This document shows positions 23,761 to 34,557 of a stretch of DNA of 64,000 nucleotides, in pieces. Origin of the DNA: Tubulanus polymorphus (taxonomy: Eukaryota > Nemertea > Palaeonemertea > Tubulaniformes > Tubulanidae); assembly GCF_964204645.1 (NCBI RefSeq), contig NC_134026.1, positions 12,178,450 through 12,242,449 of the forward strand, read 5' to 3'. The position numbers were made by a program, and so were the translations under genes. Within the stretch, counting starts at the first letter, position 1, and each line of letters opens with the position of its first letter. The notes beneath the pieces were generated by a model. It was not told where the DNA came from. It searched no databases and was given only the letters and a program-made list of their open reading frames with translations.

Positions 23761-24108
23761 GAGCTTTGTATGTATATAATACATAGCTCTTGTTTACTAC
23801 TAAAACATATGTTGCCAAATATATCTTGTTTTCAATTCTAAAGAATTAATCAATTACATCACAAAGGAACATCTGTTACAATCCAGGCAAACATGCAGAA
23901 ATAATTAGTTTTGTCGAACGTGCGCCACGTCGGCATTTAGAAATCAACTTTCACATACATAGTACGTATTGGATATTCTCTCTCAAAACACAGTTTACAG
24001 TTCTAAATCTAAATGTAAGTACCATTTTTTGTAGTTATTATGAAGTAGGGAAACCTTTAAACATATTTAAGTACAGTAATTCATTTTCACGACATCTTTT
24101 AGATTAAA
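23761..24108. other. Intergenic; possible 5' untranslated exon and intron
   Basis: Before the 155-aa ORF there is a GT-rich splice-donor-like site (AAATGTAAGT near 24010) and a pyrimidine-rich stretch ending in TTTTAG just upstream of the ATG. An untranslated first exon is possible but unproven. Confidence 0.3.
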
Positions 24109-24576
24109 ATGGAATACAGAGATCAACCAGAAATTCCAAGTCAACCATGGGAAGAGGAACCAGAATCGATAGATAGTGAAACTCAGGAATCAATAGAAAT
24201 GGAGGATAAAACTCTCGTAATTGACGAACAAACTTCACAAAAATTACAAGAACATTTAGACTATCATCAAGAAATGGTGAAAATTCTGAGTGATGTAATA
24301 CATAATAAACAATTACCGCGCGAACTACAATTACCAAAATTACCATCAACGCGACTTAAATTGCTGTTGGGACTCAAAGAATCGAAAACTAAGAAAATGA
24401 GTGGAGATATCAGTGCCGGTTTTGAAAGAAAACTGAGAAGAGTAGGTAGATTAATAAAATATGAAAAATTCAAAATATTAGGATTAGCATTTAGTGAAGT
24501 AGTCAGATATTTACCAGAAATTGAAGAAATGATTGGAAACAATACAGTAATTAAAGAATTCTGGACAAAATTATAA
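24109..24576 (+). CDS. Unknown acidic-to-basic 155-aa protein
   Basis: Not recognised. The first 50 residues are acidic (Glu-rich), the rest is basic and predicted helical. There is no signal peptide, membrane segment or Cys cluster. It lies between relic D and the BEL/Pao 5' LTR on the same strand as both. The codon composition looks coding, and the open frame is long for such AT-rich DNA. It could be a host exon, an accessory gene of relic D, or chance. Confidence 0.45.
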   Translation: MEYRDQPEIPSQPWEEEPESIDSETQESIEMEDKTLVIDEQTSQKLQEHLDYHQEMVKILSDVIHNKQLPRELQLPKLPSTRLKLLLGLKESKTKKMSGDISAGFERKLRRVGRLIKYEKFKILGLAFSEVVRYLPEIEEMIGNNTVIKEFWTKL

Positions 24577-24682
24577 ATTATAACACTGAAGGTCTTAGAT
24601 ATCAAAAAATGTAATCTCAATTGTATATATCTGTTTTAATATTGTATTGTTTACTGTTAACTAAGTATTGCGCAATAACCGG

Positions 24683-25032
24683 TGTTACGCTCATTCTGTA
24701 CTGTACTTGTTTTTCTATTCTAAATCGAACTGTATGAACCTGTTGAAATATTTGAATTCTCCCGCCATGAATTAGTACTGGAAATCACGTGATTTCCTGG
24801 GCTTGTCGAGAGCTTTGGGTTTTGTTCAGTTCGCTTTGCGTGCTCGTCGTGTGTACATTCCTCCAAATTTTCACGTTAGTATAACTATTTGTATTATGCT
24901 TTTGATATTAATTTTGGTAGTATCTTATCATGTAATAATCCTTTCTTGTAGAAACATGTATTTTCGGTAATAAATCGTTGTAACAGAGAGAATACAGTCA
25001 TACAGTCGTCGTCGTATTTTCTGGTCGTAACA
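24683..25032 (+). repeat. 5' LTR of the BEL/Pao element
   Basis: A 350-bp direct repeat of 31242-31592, bounded by TG and CA. Differences from the 3' LTR are few, for example one extra T near 31364, pointing to relatively recent insertion. Confidence 0.9.
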
Positions 25033-25044
25033 TCGTTTGTGAAA

Positions 25045-26480
25045 ATGGAGGACTTAGAACAAATGAAGAAGTCTCGAGCCGGATATAAAGCTAATGTAAC
25101 AAAGATAAGTAATCGTCTTCGCAAATGTCTCAAAGAGAATAGGAAATTTGAAGAAATCTTGCCCGTTGTAGAAGAATTAAAAGCCGCCTTCTCGAGATTC
25201 TCCGATTCCCATGATTCCGTTCATGAACGCTTACTTTCGGATGATGATATCGAACAATCGTTTATATATTATGACGCAGAAGAAAGCAAATATAAAGACT
25301 TGTTAATCAAAGTCAAGGGTTTAGGCGCTACGAGCCCAAGTCCAAGTCCGTCTGTTCCTACTACAGCGGAATCGGAAATTGACCAAGTCGAAAGAAGCGA
25401 AACCGAAAATATGAAAATGATGATCGACAATTTAATCAAGATGAGCCTCCCACAACAGGAGGTACCTGTTTTTTCAGGCGATCCGTCTGAATATTGTTTT
25501 TTTCTGAAATCGTTCGAAAGCATTATCGAAAGGAAAACTACTAGCAGCAGTGATCGTTTATACTACTTAATGCAGTATACCAAGGGTGACGTCCGCGAGC
25601 TGGTCCGTAGCTGTTTGGTACAGCAGCCCGACGAGGGTTACACAGAAGCTAAGCGATTAATTAAGCAATACTACGGTAATAGTTATGCGATTGCGACCTT
25701 ACTCGTGGATAAAATAATAAACGGGCCGATCGTTAAATCGGATGATGCTCACGCCCTTCAAAACTTGGCGATTCAGCTCGTAAGCTGTAAGAATACATTG
25801 ACCGAAATCGGATATATCAGTAAAGTGGAAAACCACTCCCGTTTGATCTGCGAAAGAAATGGAGAACAAAGGCAGATTATATCACCACATTTGAGGGTCG
25901 TGAGATATCAATCGAAGATATTTCTAGTTTCGTACAAACGGAGGCTCGAGTAGCGAATCATCCTGTTTTCGGGAATATTTCTGATGGGGTTAAGAAACCT
26001 TCACCTCATAAGTTGTCAAGATTCCCAGGGGCTTCTCCCGCTTCCCGAAATTTCGCTACTAATTCTCGATATAATTCAAGTAATGCATGGGTCAACTCAG
26101 CCCGTAATCCGAGAATTTGTAATCCGCCAACGAATAATTCAGCCGGTAATACGGGTACTGGTGCGTTGGTACTTCCAGGGTGCCCTTTGTGTTCGATAAA
26201 TGATCATTCTCTGGTGAATTGTCCAATATTTGTTAATAATTCATACGGGCAACGGGTTGAGTTTCTAAAGCTCAAGCGATTATGCTTTTATGTTTCGGTC
26301 CTAACCATATAGCTCGACAATGCAAAAGCAGAGTATCGTGTAGTGTATGAAACGGAAAACATGACAATCTATTGCATAGATATAATTTTCCCGCCAATAT
26401 TAACAATGACACTGTCGCGCCTACTTGTATCAACCCTACTGGTGTTTCTTCGTCACCCGTAGCGGCAACCGGTAGTAACA
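25045..26480 (+). pseudogene. BEL/Pao gag region
   Basis: Starts MEDLEQMKKSRAGYK just inside the 5' LTR. The conserved gag core is VPVFSGDPSEYCFFLKSFES, then LYYLMQYTKGDVRELVRSCL, and LIKQYYGN. After a frameshift near 25860 the frame continues through a Ser/Asn-rich linker to a zinc-knuckle-like CPLCSINDHSLVNC at about 26184-26225, and is disrupted again near 26280. It binds genomic RNA and forms particles in active elements. The breaks rule that out here. Confidence 0.8.
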
Positions 26481-29036
26481 CTCACTCAAATAATGCGATA
26501 AATCAATTCAATTAAACAAAGTAGGCCTATCATCGGTCGTATTGGTTTACCAATTGTACCGGTTAAAGTTAAGGGTAACGATAACGTTATTTTAACCTAT
26601 GCTTTGTTAGATTCGGGTAGTAACTCTACATTTTGCAAACAATCATTGCTCATCGACTTGGGGTATTCGCCCGACAGTTTAACTCGGAAAAATCTATCCC
26701 TGACAACGTTGACGGAGAATAACTGTTTAACTCAATCGTATGTCACTAATTTGGAGTTATCCGACATTGAGGATAATTTTACGAATGAACTGACTAATGT
26801 GTTTTCACGAAATTCATTGCCTATGACAAAAGACGATATTCCACGACAAAGTGACATAGACAAATATTCATATTAAGGCGACGTGATATTGCCCTTTATT
26901 GACGCTGACGTCGGATTGGTTATAGGAAATGATAATCATCAGGAACCGTTAGAGATTATAGGTAGCCATGACGACGGCCCTTATGCTGTAAGGACAATGT
27001 TCGGGTGGGTAATCAATGGTCCCCTGGGGGATAACGGACGGAGACTTAACTCTAAAAACAAGGTTTTTACTATTAAGACTGATGTAAGTGATGACATTCT
27101 GACCAGACAATTCGAATCTTATTGCAACAAAGAATTCAACGACAGAAATTATGATGATGACGTTTGTATGTCGCAGGAAGATAGGCGTGCACTTCAGATA
27201 ATGGAATCATCGGTTGTTTTGACGAGTGATAGTCATTTTCAGTTGGACTTACCTTGGAAGACTCAGCCGCCTAACTTACCTAACAATAAAGTCGTCGCTA
27301 TTCATCGACTGAGGAACCTTCGTAAACGTTCGTTAGGCGAGGCAAACTTATTTGAAGAATACGCAGGGTTCATCGATAAGATGATCAAGGCCCAGTTTTG
27401 TGAGATGGTACCAGAACACGATCTAGACCGCAGAGATGGCATGGTATGGTACTTACCCCACCATAGTGTGTATCATCCAACCAAAAAGAAAATAAGGGTT
27501 GTATTCAATTGCTCATCGAAATACATGAGAGTCTCACTCAATGACCGACTTTACCAGGGCCCGGACTTGACAAATTCCTTGATTGGTGTTTTAATACGCT
27601 TTAGGCAACAGCGAGTTGCTTTCATAGCAGACGTAGAAGGGATGTTTCACCAAGTGAGGGTAACTCCTAGTATGCGTGATGCGTTGAGGTTTCTTTGGTG
27701 GACAGATCGCAACCTGAACGAAGCAGCTACCGAGTATCGAATGCGTGTTCACCTTTTCGGTACCACTTCGTCACCCACATGCAGCAATTTTGCTTTAAGA
27801 AAGACCGCGATCGACAATAGGTCTCTGTTCGCCTCAGATGTCGCCGATACTGTACTCCGTAATTTCTACGTAGATGATTGTTTAAGATCCGTTCTCAGCG
27901 TCGACGAGGGAAAGCGACTAGTTAGTCAACTAATTCAGATGCTCACCAGAGGTGGTTTTAGACTGACTCAATTCTCGTCCAATTCCAGGGAAGTTTTGGA
28001 TACAGTTCCAGAGAGCGAGAGAGCTAAGACTGTGAAGTACCTGAACCTCGACAGCGAACAGTTACCGATGGAGAGAGCTTTAGGAATTTTATTGGACATG
28101 GAGTCTGACCAATTTCATTTCAGGGTAAAAAATGACTTGACGTCTAAGCCAAGTACTCGACGCGGTATATTATCCGCCATCAGCACACTATATGATCCGA
28201 TCGGATTTACAGCGCCTGTTTCACTCTCAGTGAAATCTGCGCTTCAAGAATTGAGTAGACTCAAACTGAGTTGGGATGATCCTATTCCCTACTGGTGCGA
28301 AAGACTGTGGAGTGAATGGCTTAAGGAGTTGCCGAAGTTGGAAGATTTGACAATAAGTAGATGTTTTAAACCAGCAGATCTCGACTGTGTCCCGTATACC
28401 GCACGACTCCACCACTTCGCCGACGCATCAGAGATCGGGTACGGGGCAGTGAGTTATATTCGCTTCGATTTTAATGGAAATGCTCATTGTTCTTTTGTTC
28501 TAGGGAAGTCTAGAGTCACTCCAATCAAGACCTTGAGTATCCCAAGACTCGAATTAGCGGCCGCAGTACTGGCGACACTGTTAGACAAGATGATACTGAA
28601 AGAATTGGATCCCCCTACTGAAAGATCGTGGTTCTGGACTGACAGCACTGCAGTGTTGAAGTACATTCATAATGAGAGCAGGCGTTTTCAGGTCTACGTA
28701 GCTAACAGAGTCTCCAAAATACGCGAACATTCGAGCCCTGACCAGTGGCATTTCGTCGAAGGTGTTTCTAACCCCGCCGATGATGCGTCACGAGGTCTGA
28801 AGCCGTCCCAGCTTACGCCTTCATCGAGATGGTTATCGGGGCCGGAATTCCTGTGTATGGACGAGAGTTCCTCGCCGGCATTTCCAGATGACGTTAACAT
28901 GGCAATAGACCCGTCAGATCAGGAATTAAAGAAGTCAGTGCTTTCTCACACCATCATCAAGAATGAAGAAGATTACTTGTTGAAATTCGTAGAACGATTT
29001 TCGTCTTGGCATATGCTGAAAAAATGTGTATCATGG

Positions 29037-29161
29037 ATTAGGAACAGTTTAACACTCATACACTGGATAAACTTTGATACTCACAAGAGCAAGCTTTCAC
29101 CTACATTCTGTAGGCATCGTCAGGCTTAATGTGACGTCATCAGATGTTGTTGATGTGACGT
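29037..29161 (+). repeat. Left 125-bp inverted repeat of the Penelope-like insert
   Basis: Exact reverse complement of 29645-29769. It includes AAACTTTGATACTCACAAGA and GGCATCGTCAGGCTTAATG. Identity of the arms suggests a young structure or one formed during insertion. Confidence 0.9.
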
Positions 29162-29176
29162 CACAGCCGGATCTCG

Positions 29177-29620
29177 TCAGCTGGTCTGTGAAGGCCCCCG
29201 CGCGCCATCTGCTGCCTTAAGGATGTTATTCCATACAGGGGGTAGAGCAAATCTCCCAAAGTCTTTATTCAGCGTGGGGTGTCTCAGGTATATGTAAAAT
29301 GACTCCTGAACACCTCGTACGAACCACCGGGGTTCCACCGTCAAAATGTCTGTGTTGCCTATATCAACAGAGTGATCAGGATTGTCAGTATGGATGTGTT
29401 GGGATACCTCTGACGTCACAGAGCTAGGTCGACGGTGTTCACCAAACCGGGCTCTCAAGGAGCGCTCAGTTTCACCAACATAACTCGCATCGCAAGATTC
29501 ACATTTAACATGGTACACCGGTCTAACTAATAACTGGCGTAACGTGTTCACCGGTTTAAAATACACACTAATGTTGTAGTCTTTCATCACCCGTCTGATT
29601 TGTTCAGACATGCCCTTCAC
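29177..29620 (-). CDS. GIY-YIG endonuclease domain (Penelope-like)
   Basis: 147 codons, open throughout. It contains PVYHVKCESCDASYVGETER, which fits the first GIY-YIG strands with the Cys pair seen in Penelope-like elements, then SLRARFGEHRR (catalytic Arg region), SVTSEVSQHIHTDNPDHSVD and a C-terminal LNKDFGRFALPPVWNN block. In complete elements this nuclease is the C-terminal domain after the reverse transcriptase and nicks the target. Here it stands alone, so it is a 5'-truncated remainder, but its frame is undamaged. Confidence 0.8.
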   Translation of the reverse strand: MKGMSEQIRRVMKDYNISVYFKPVNTLRQLLVRPVYHVKCESCDASYVGETERSLRARFGEHRRPSSVTSEVSQHIHTDNPDHSVDIGNTDILTVEPRWFVRGVQESFYIYLRHPTLNKDFGRFALPPVWNNILKAADGARGPSQTS

Positions 29621-29644
29621 ATATGGTACTACGACCGATCTCTT

Positions 29645-29769
29645 ACGTCACATCAACAACATCTGATGACGTCACATTAAGCCTGACGATGCCTACAGAA
29701 TGTAGGTGAAAGCTTGCTCTTGTGAGTATCAAAGTTTATCCAGTGTATGAGTGTTAAACTGTTCCTAAT
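29645..29769 (-). repeat. Right 125-bp inverted repeat of the Penelope-like insert
   Basis: Partner of 29037-29161, beginning ACGTCACATCAACAACATC and ending GTTTAACACTCATACACTGG when read on the opposite strand. Confidence 0.9.
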
Positions 29770-31241
29770 TTGGATATTCCTGGATAGTAAAGAATGTTTA
29801 ATGGTATCATGGATCTTGAGATTCAAATCTATATTCTTACAGAAAATTCGCAAAGAGACGCCTGATACATTTCCTGGTAGAATAACGGTTACTGAACTGA
29901 GACGAGCAGAGCGTGAAATATTGAGTTACGTGCAGCGACGTCACTACCCAGACGAATGTTCTGGTATCAGTGACAAAACTTCTCGACTACTGCCTCTAGA
30001 CCCAGTTCGTATAGAGGGACTTCTAAGAGTTGGGGGAAGATTGAGACGGTCGAGTTTACCCTTTGAGATAAAGCACCCCATCATTGTTCCAAAGTCCTCT
30101 CATATATCTCATCTCATCATTGAATACTATCATCGCATGTTTGCTCATAAAGGTGTAGAGTTTATTTTATCTCAGATAAGACGTAAATTCTGGATAATTA
30201 ACGCTAAATCGATTATTAAGCGTATCTAACGCACATGCATCCCCTGTAGAAAACGAAAAGCTAAAGTAATGGAACAAAAAATGTCTGATTTACCTGGGGA
30301 TAGAGTAACTCCCGATTTGCCCCCTTTTTCAAACGTGGGAATAGATTATTTCGGTCCATTTCTAGTAAAACGGGGCCGGGCTCGCGAAAAACGGTACGGC
30401 TGTTTGTTCACATGTATGGCCAGCCGTGCTGTCCATATTGAAATGTGTCATTCTATGGATACGGATTCCTTCATATGTGCATTAAGGCGTTTCATTAGCC
30501 GTCGAGAATAAGAAGTGATAATGGCACTAATTTCGTCGGCGGACGACGCGAGTTGCGCCATGCGATCGAAAGCTGGAACCAGGAAAAAATTCACGAATTC
30601 TGCCTGCCGACCGCATCGCATATGGGTGGAACTTGGGAAAGAATCATCCGTACGATTCGAGATACTGTCACGGCCATCGCAGGCGAGCAAATCCTGGACG
30701 ATGAACGTTTCTCTACGTTAATGTGCGAGGTCGAAGCAGTAATAAATAATCGTCCTTTGACCGCAAATTCCGACGATCCTTCAGATTTGAACGCGCTATC
30801 ACCGAACCACTTGCTTCTCGCGAGATACGGTCCTCGGCTACCGCCCGGTAAATTCACTGAACGCGACAATTATTTAAGGAGATGGTGGCGTCAGGTACAA
30901 TATCTTGCGGATGTATTTTGGCGAAGATGGCTGTCCGAATATGTAGCCGTTTTGCAAAAGCGCTCGAAATGGTTTCGTCTCCGTAAAAACGTCCAAATCG
31001 GTGAACTTGTGTTAATTGTCGATGATAAAATCCCTCGATGCTCGTGGCTACTGGGGCGTGTAGTTTCTACATATCCCGATCAGGACGGGGTTGTCCGATC
31101 TGTCAAGCTGAGAACGCAAAACTCAGAGCTGATGCGACCCATTCAGAAGTGCATTCAATTAGAATGCTCTGTAGATGATTAATCTAATTGTAAATTGCTT
31201 CTTGTGATTAAATGCTAAAGCCTATTTAATGGGGCCGGAGA

Positions 31242-31592
31242 TGTTACGCTCATTCTGTACTGTACTTGTTTTTCTATTCTAAATCGAACTGTATGAACCT
31301 GGTGAAATATTTGAATTCTCCCGCCATGAATCAGTACTGGAAATCACGTGATTTCCTGGGCTTTGTCGAGAGCTTTGGATTTTGTTTAGTTCGCTTTGCG
31401 TGCTCGTCGTGTGTACATTCCTCCAAATTTTCACGTTAGTATAACTATTTGTATTATGCTTTTGATATTAATTTTGGTAGTATCTTAACATGTAATAATC
31501 CTTTCTTGTAGAAACATGTATTTTCGGTAATAAATCGTTGTAACAGAGAGAATACAGTCATACAGTCGTCGTCGTATTTTCTGGTCGTAACA
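31242..31592 (+). repeat. 3' LTR of the BEL/Pao element
   Basis: A 351-bp partner of 24683-25032, TG...CA. A purine-rich stretch (GGGGCCGGAG) directly upstream is a plausible polypurine tract. Confidence 0.9.
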
Positions 31593-31879
31593 ACCGGTCC
31601 GATTGGACCGCTTTTCTATTGTTCTCCATTGTTCTATTATCGATCGTTGTTGACGGAAACAGCTGCTCAATATTGATTGGTTACATTTCTGTATTTCTAT
31701 GTTTGAATGTTGTAGTTTACAGAATAAAAATATAACTGTGTATTGCGCAATAACCGGTCCGATTGGACCGCTTTTCTATTGTTCTCCATTGTTCTATTAT
31801 CGATCGCTAAAATTTACATAATAAATATGTGTTTATGAAATAATATTTCCACCAGTCGTTTCGTTGAATTGATTTTCAG
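31593..31879. repeat. Duplicated target region beside the BEL/Pao element
   Basis: CCGATTGGACCGCTTTTCTA occurs at about 31598 and again at about 31756, each followed by TTGTTCTCCATTGTTCTATT and ATCGATCG. The unit was tandemly duplicated, so the second copy keeps the uninterrupted insertion site. No gene. Confidence 0.8.
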
Positions 31880-32227
31880 TTGAGGATTTATTATCGAGGA
31901 TCCGAAATGACTTATCAAAAGCAGCGAGGAATGAAAAAGGATGACGTTAGTCGAATAAATGGAGGAGGATTCTAAAATGTTAATCAATTTTAATAAAAAT
32001 TTGATTTATAAATGGAAAGGAATAATGAATACAATAAAAAACTTATTTGGGGTTGGAAAGATTTAAGACCTCTTGAAAAGAAAGAAAATAAAATCAAATC
32101 TAATAAACTAGATTTACAGTTATATTTAGAACAGTTAACAAAGGCAAAGAAATTTATTGACCAATGGAACAATGATCCAAATAATGAACAATACGTTGAG
32201 GAATTTGATATCAAGGATCCGAAATGA
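31880..32227 (+). pseudogene. HNH gene with internal deletion (relic B)
   Basis: The leader (31900-32010) matches Mav1 48415-48520. The start codon, in TAAATGG, is followed at once by NNEYNKKLIWGWKDLRPLEKK, so about 480 bp of the gene, including the zinc ribbon and the HIDH catalytic part, have been deleted. The remaining 71 codons are in frame and end with the same C-terminal region as the chimeric ORF at 48194. Confidence 0.85.
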
Positions 32228-32531
32228 TTTATCTGGACAGTTATAATTACTGCTCCTAATAGATAAACAAAAGTAGTGAGATATCAAATAGAATTCAAAT
32301 AAAATACATTAAAAAAACAACTTCAACTAGCCATTATTTCTATTTTAATTTTTAATATTTTCTTTTACAATTCTTTTCAAAAGAGAATACTTTATATCGC
32401 AAATAAAAAATACTAAAAAAACAATAACTAATACTAAAATTCTTTACCTTTAACTAACTAGTATTAACCCAAAGAGATGCTGGTATCATTTTATAATACT
32501 TATATTTTTTTCGCGTTTTTCTCTAATATAA
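32228..32531. other. Maverick intergenic spacer
   Basis: Corresponds to Mav1 49187-49411, with shared words such as TATTTCTATTTTAATTTTTA. It ends in the promoter-like CTCTAATATAAATG before the next gene. Confidence 0.6.
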
Positions 32532-33139
32532 ATGTCAAAGAAATCGAGTAAGAATAGTCTTGATATTGAAAAGACATTAGATGATTTGGGTATAAGTGAT
32601 AATAAGGATACAGTTGTAACTAATTGTGCTCAAGTTAATTGTAATATTGATTATGAATACTATTTATATTGTAAACACCATCTTGAATTACTAATTGCTG
32701 GTGGGAAATCTAAAGAGTTTTTAACTAAGACTATTACTTTTCAAGAATAAGATGCTATGAAACCAGATTAAGTAATAAAATATTTTAAGATTTATGAAGA
32801 AGCTAGATTAGCTAGAATAAATGATTTAAATCTATTTCAGATGGTATTGTCAAATGTTACTCTAAGTTATGTAACCAGTTAATACCAATTGATGATGAAA
32901 ATAAATTATATAATGATTTGAAAAATGACTACTTAGTTATGACTGAATTACAAAAATGGGTTGGTTATGCTTCATTTCAATTAGGATCGGTTATGACATT
33001 AATTTCTACTGGTGTCATAACATTTTCGAATATCAAGCCTATGGAATATAAATCAGGTAAGAACGAAACAGATGTACTACAACCAAATGGTGAAACAGAA
33101 AATGAATCAGAACAAAAATTAACTAAAATAAATGAGTGA
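32532..33139 (+). pseudogene. Homologue of Mav1 200-aa protein, broken (relic B)
   Basis: Opens MSKKSSKNSLDIEKTLDDLG like the Mav1 gene at 49412. In-frame stops occur at 32748 and about 32769, and a small insertion near 32825 shifts the frame. The C-terminal part (32918-33139), with the hydrophobic WVGYASFQLGSVMTLISTGV segment, is open. It overlaps the next gene by 8 bp, as in Mav1. Confidence 0.9.
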
Positions 33140-33479
33140 TGGCGTTAAGAAAATGCCTAGATCCGAGAAACAAATTAAATGGGCAAGAGAATTAGGTAAA
33201 AGATCTGCAGAATTATCTGATATTGATTCAAATAATAATCCATCTGATTCTTCTAATAGTGGAAGAAATAATTACTTATATATTACAATTGGGTTAATCA
33301 CAATTATTATATTATCTGGTGTAATATATAAATCAAAATTCAAATCTGATGATAAAGATGATTCCAATGATGATCGGAAACTTAGTTATCCGTGTACAGA
33401 CAATAAACCTATCATACCAGAAAATAAGTCAAATCATAAAACCATTGAAACTAAATCTAAATTATTATTAATGGATTAA
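33132..33479 (+). CDS. Small basic membrane protein (relic B), intact
   Basis: 115 aa, the counterpart of the 128-aa Mav1 protein at 50007 with a 13-residue deletion of the Lys-rich stretch. The basic N-terminus (KQIKWARELGKRS) is followed by one membrane segment (YLYITIGLITIIILSGVIY) and a polar C-terminus. Function unknown; a virion membrane or DNA-condensing role is conceivable. It still reads open between two broken genes. Confidence 0.7.
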   Translation: MSDGVKKMPRSEKQIKWARELGKRSAELSDIDSNNNPSDSSNSGRNNYLYITIGLITIIILSGVIYKSKFKSDDKDDSNDDRKLSYPCTDNKPIIPENKSNHKTIETKSKLLLMD

Positions 33480-33485
33480 AATAAG

Positions 33486-34557
33486 ATGAAAAAAGAACAA
33501 TATTTAAGAGATTAATATTATAACCCAGAAAGTGAAGTATCATATTCTAACGTTTCAGAATTATGGAATAAAATTAAATCTGATAATGAAAATATAAAAT
33601 ATAGTGAATTGAAATCATGGTTACAAAATCAACCAACATATCAAATCCATAAGAAAATGGATAAAACTTATTTAACAAGAAAAGTTATGGTTTCATATAT
33701 CGATCAACAATAGCAAGCAGATTTAATTGACATGAAGAACTTAGAAGAATACAACAAAGGATATTTCTGGATATTAAATGTTATAGACATATTCAGTAGA
33801 TACGCATGGTCAATTCCAATCAAAAATAAAACTGGTATAGAAGTGACAAATGCTTTTAAATCAATATTTAAAGAAGTTATTCCAGATAAGATACAATTTG
33901 ATGAAGGTAAGGAATTCTATAACAAACATTTTACTATTATCTGATAACGATGTAGAATATTTTTCAACACACTCAGATAAAAAAGCATCTATTATAGAAA
34001 GGTTTAATAAAACATTGAAAACTAGAATGTGGAAATATTTTACTGCTAATGAAACATATATTTATATCGATGTAATAGATGATTTAGTGAAAGGTTATAA
34101 TAATTCTAAACATAGTTCTATACATATGAAACCTATGCAAGCTAGAAAAGAAGATAATTCGGAAATAGTTTGGAATAATTTATATGGAGCATTTGTTACA
34201 CATGATTTTGGTGAACCTAAATTTAAAATAGGACAACACGTTAGAATATCTAAATATAGAAAAACCTTTTATAAAGGTTATACCCCTAATTTTACAGAAG
34301 AAATATTTAAGATTAAAAAGATAATATTAACTAAACCTTTTGTTTATGAATTAGAAGATTTAAAAAATGAAGAAATATTAGGTTATTTCTATGAACAAGA
34401 ATTATCACTTGTACCAAACCCAGATGAAATAGAATAGAAAGTATTGAAAACAAAAACTCTTAAAGGAAAAAAGTATTCTTTGGTGAAACATAAAGGATAC
34501 GATGAAAAATTTAATGAATGGATTTTATCTAGTAAAATTAAAAGAATAAATGAATAA
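33486..34557 (+). pseudogene. Chromodomain integrase, broken (relic B)
   Basis: Homologue of the intact Mav1 integrase (50400-51485). Lesions: TAA at 33513, TAG at 33711 (a Trp codon in Mav1, just before the first catalytic Asp), a small deletion with frameshift near 33927, and a 9-bp deletion creating TAG at 34435 at the start of the chromodomain. It is inactive, although the core motifs IQFDEGKEF and IIERFNKTLK are still readable. Confidence 0.9.

Larger units (their letters stand above)
29028..29814 (-). mobile_element. Penelope-like fragment inserted in BEL/Pao pol
   Basis: The element (29039-29803) is flanked by GTATCATGGAT at 29028-29038 and 29804-29814, an 11-bp target duplication; both copies encode the same Val-Ser-Trp position of pol. 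It carries a GIY-YIG ORF typical of Penelope-like elements, without reverse transcriptase. The ORF is framed by perfect 125-bp inverted repeats (29037-29161 and 29645-29769). Another 34 bp lie between the right repeat and the target duplication, resembling the tails seen on these elements. Confidence 0.75.
26550..31182 (+). pseudogene. BEL/Pao pol: protease, RT, RNase H, integrase
   Basis: The protease active site is LLDSGSNSTFC at 26605-26637. The long frame 26883-29129 holds RT (AFIADVEGMFHQVRV with catalytic Asp; FYVDDC near 27860) and RNase H (HHFADASEIGYGAVSY near 28410; WTDSTAVLKYI near 28640). A nested element cuts the frame at 29039. Integrase resumes at 29815 (zinc-binding HRMFAHKGVEFILSQIRRKFW, catalytic region GIDYFGPF, then MGGTWERII). 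Breaks: frameshift near 26878, stop at 30227, frameshift near 30510. Confidence 0.85.
24683..31592 (+). mobile_element. BEL/Pao LTR retrotransposon
   Basis: Flanked by two nearly identical LTRs (24683-25032 and 31242-31592), each beginning TGTTACG and ending CGTAACA. ACCGG occurs just before the left LTR and just after the right LTR, giving a 5-bp target duplication. Internal order is gag, protease, RT, RNase H, integrase, as in the Pao group. The target, GCAATAACCGGTCCGATTGG, exists uninterrupted at 31747-31766 because the flanking sequence is itself repeated, and so shows the empty site. Several frameshifts and one nested insertion (29039-29803) make it inactive. Confidence 0.9.

Noticed and set aside
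29177-29620. GIY-YIG ORF as a group I intron or bacterial-type homing nuclease.
   Set aside because: The Cys-containing YHVKCESC block and the C-terminal LPPVWNN block match the nuclease of Penelope-like retroelements, and the insert has a retroelement-type target duplication.
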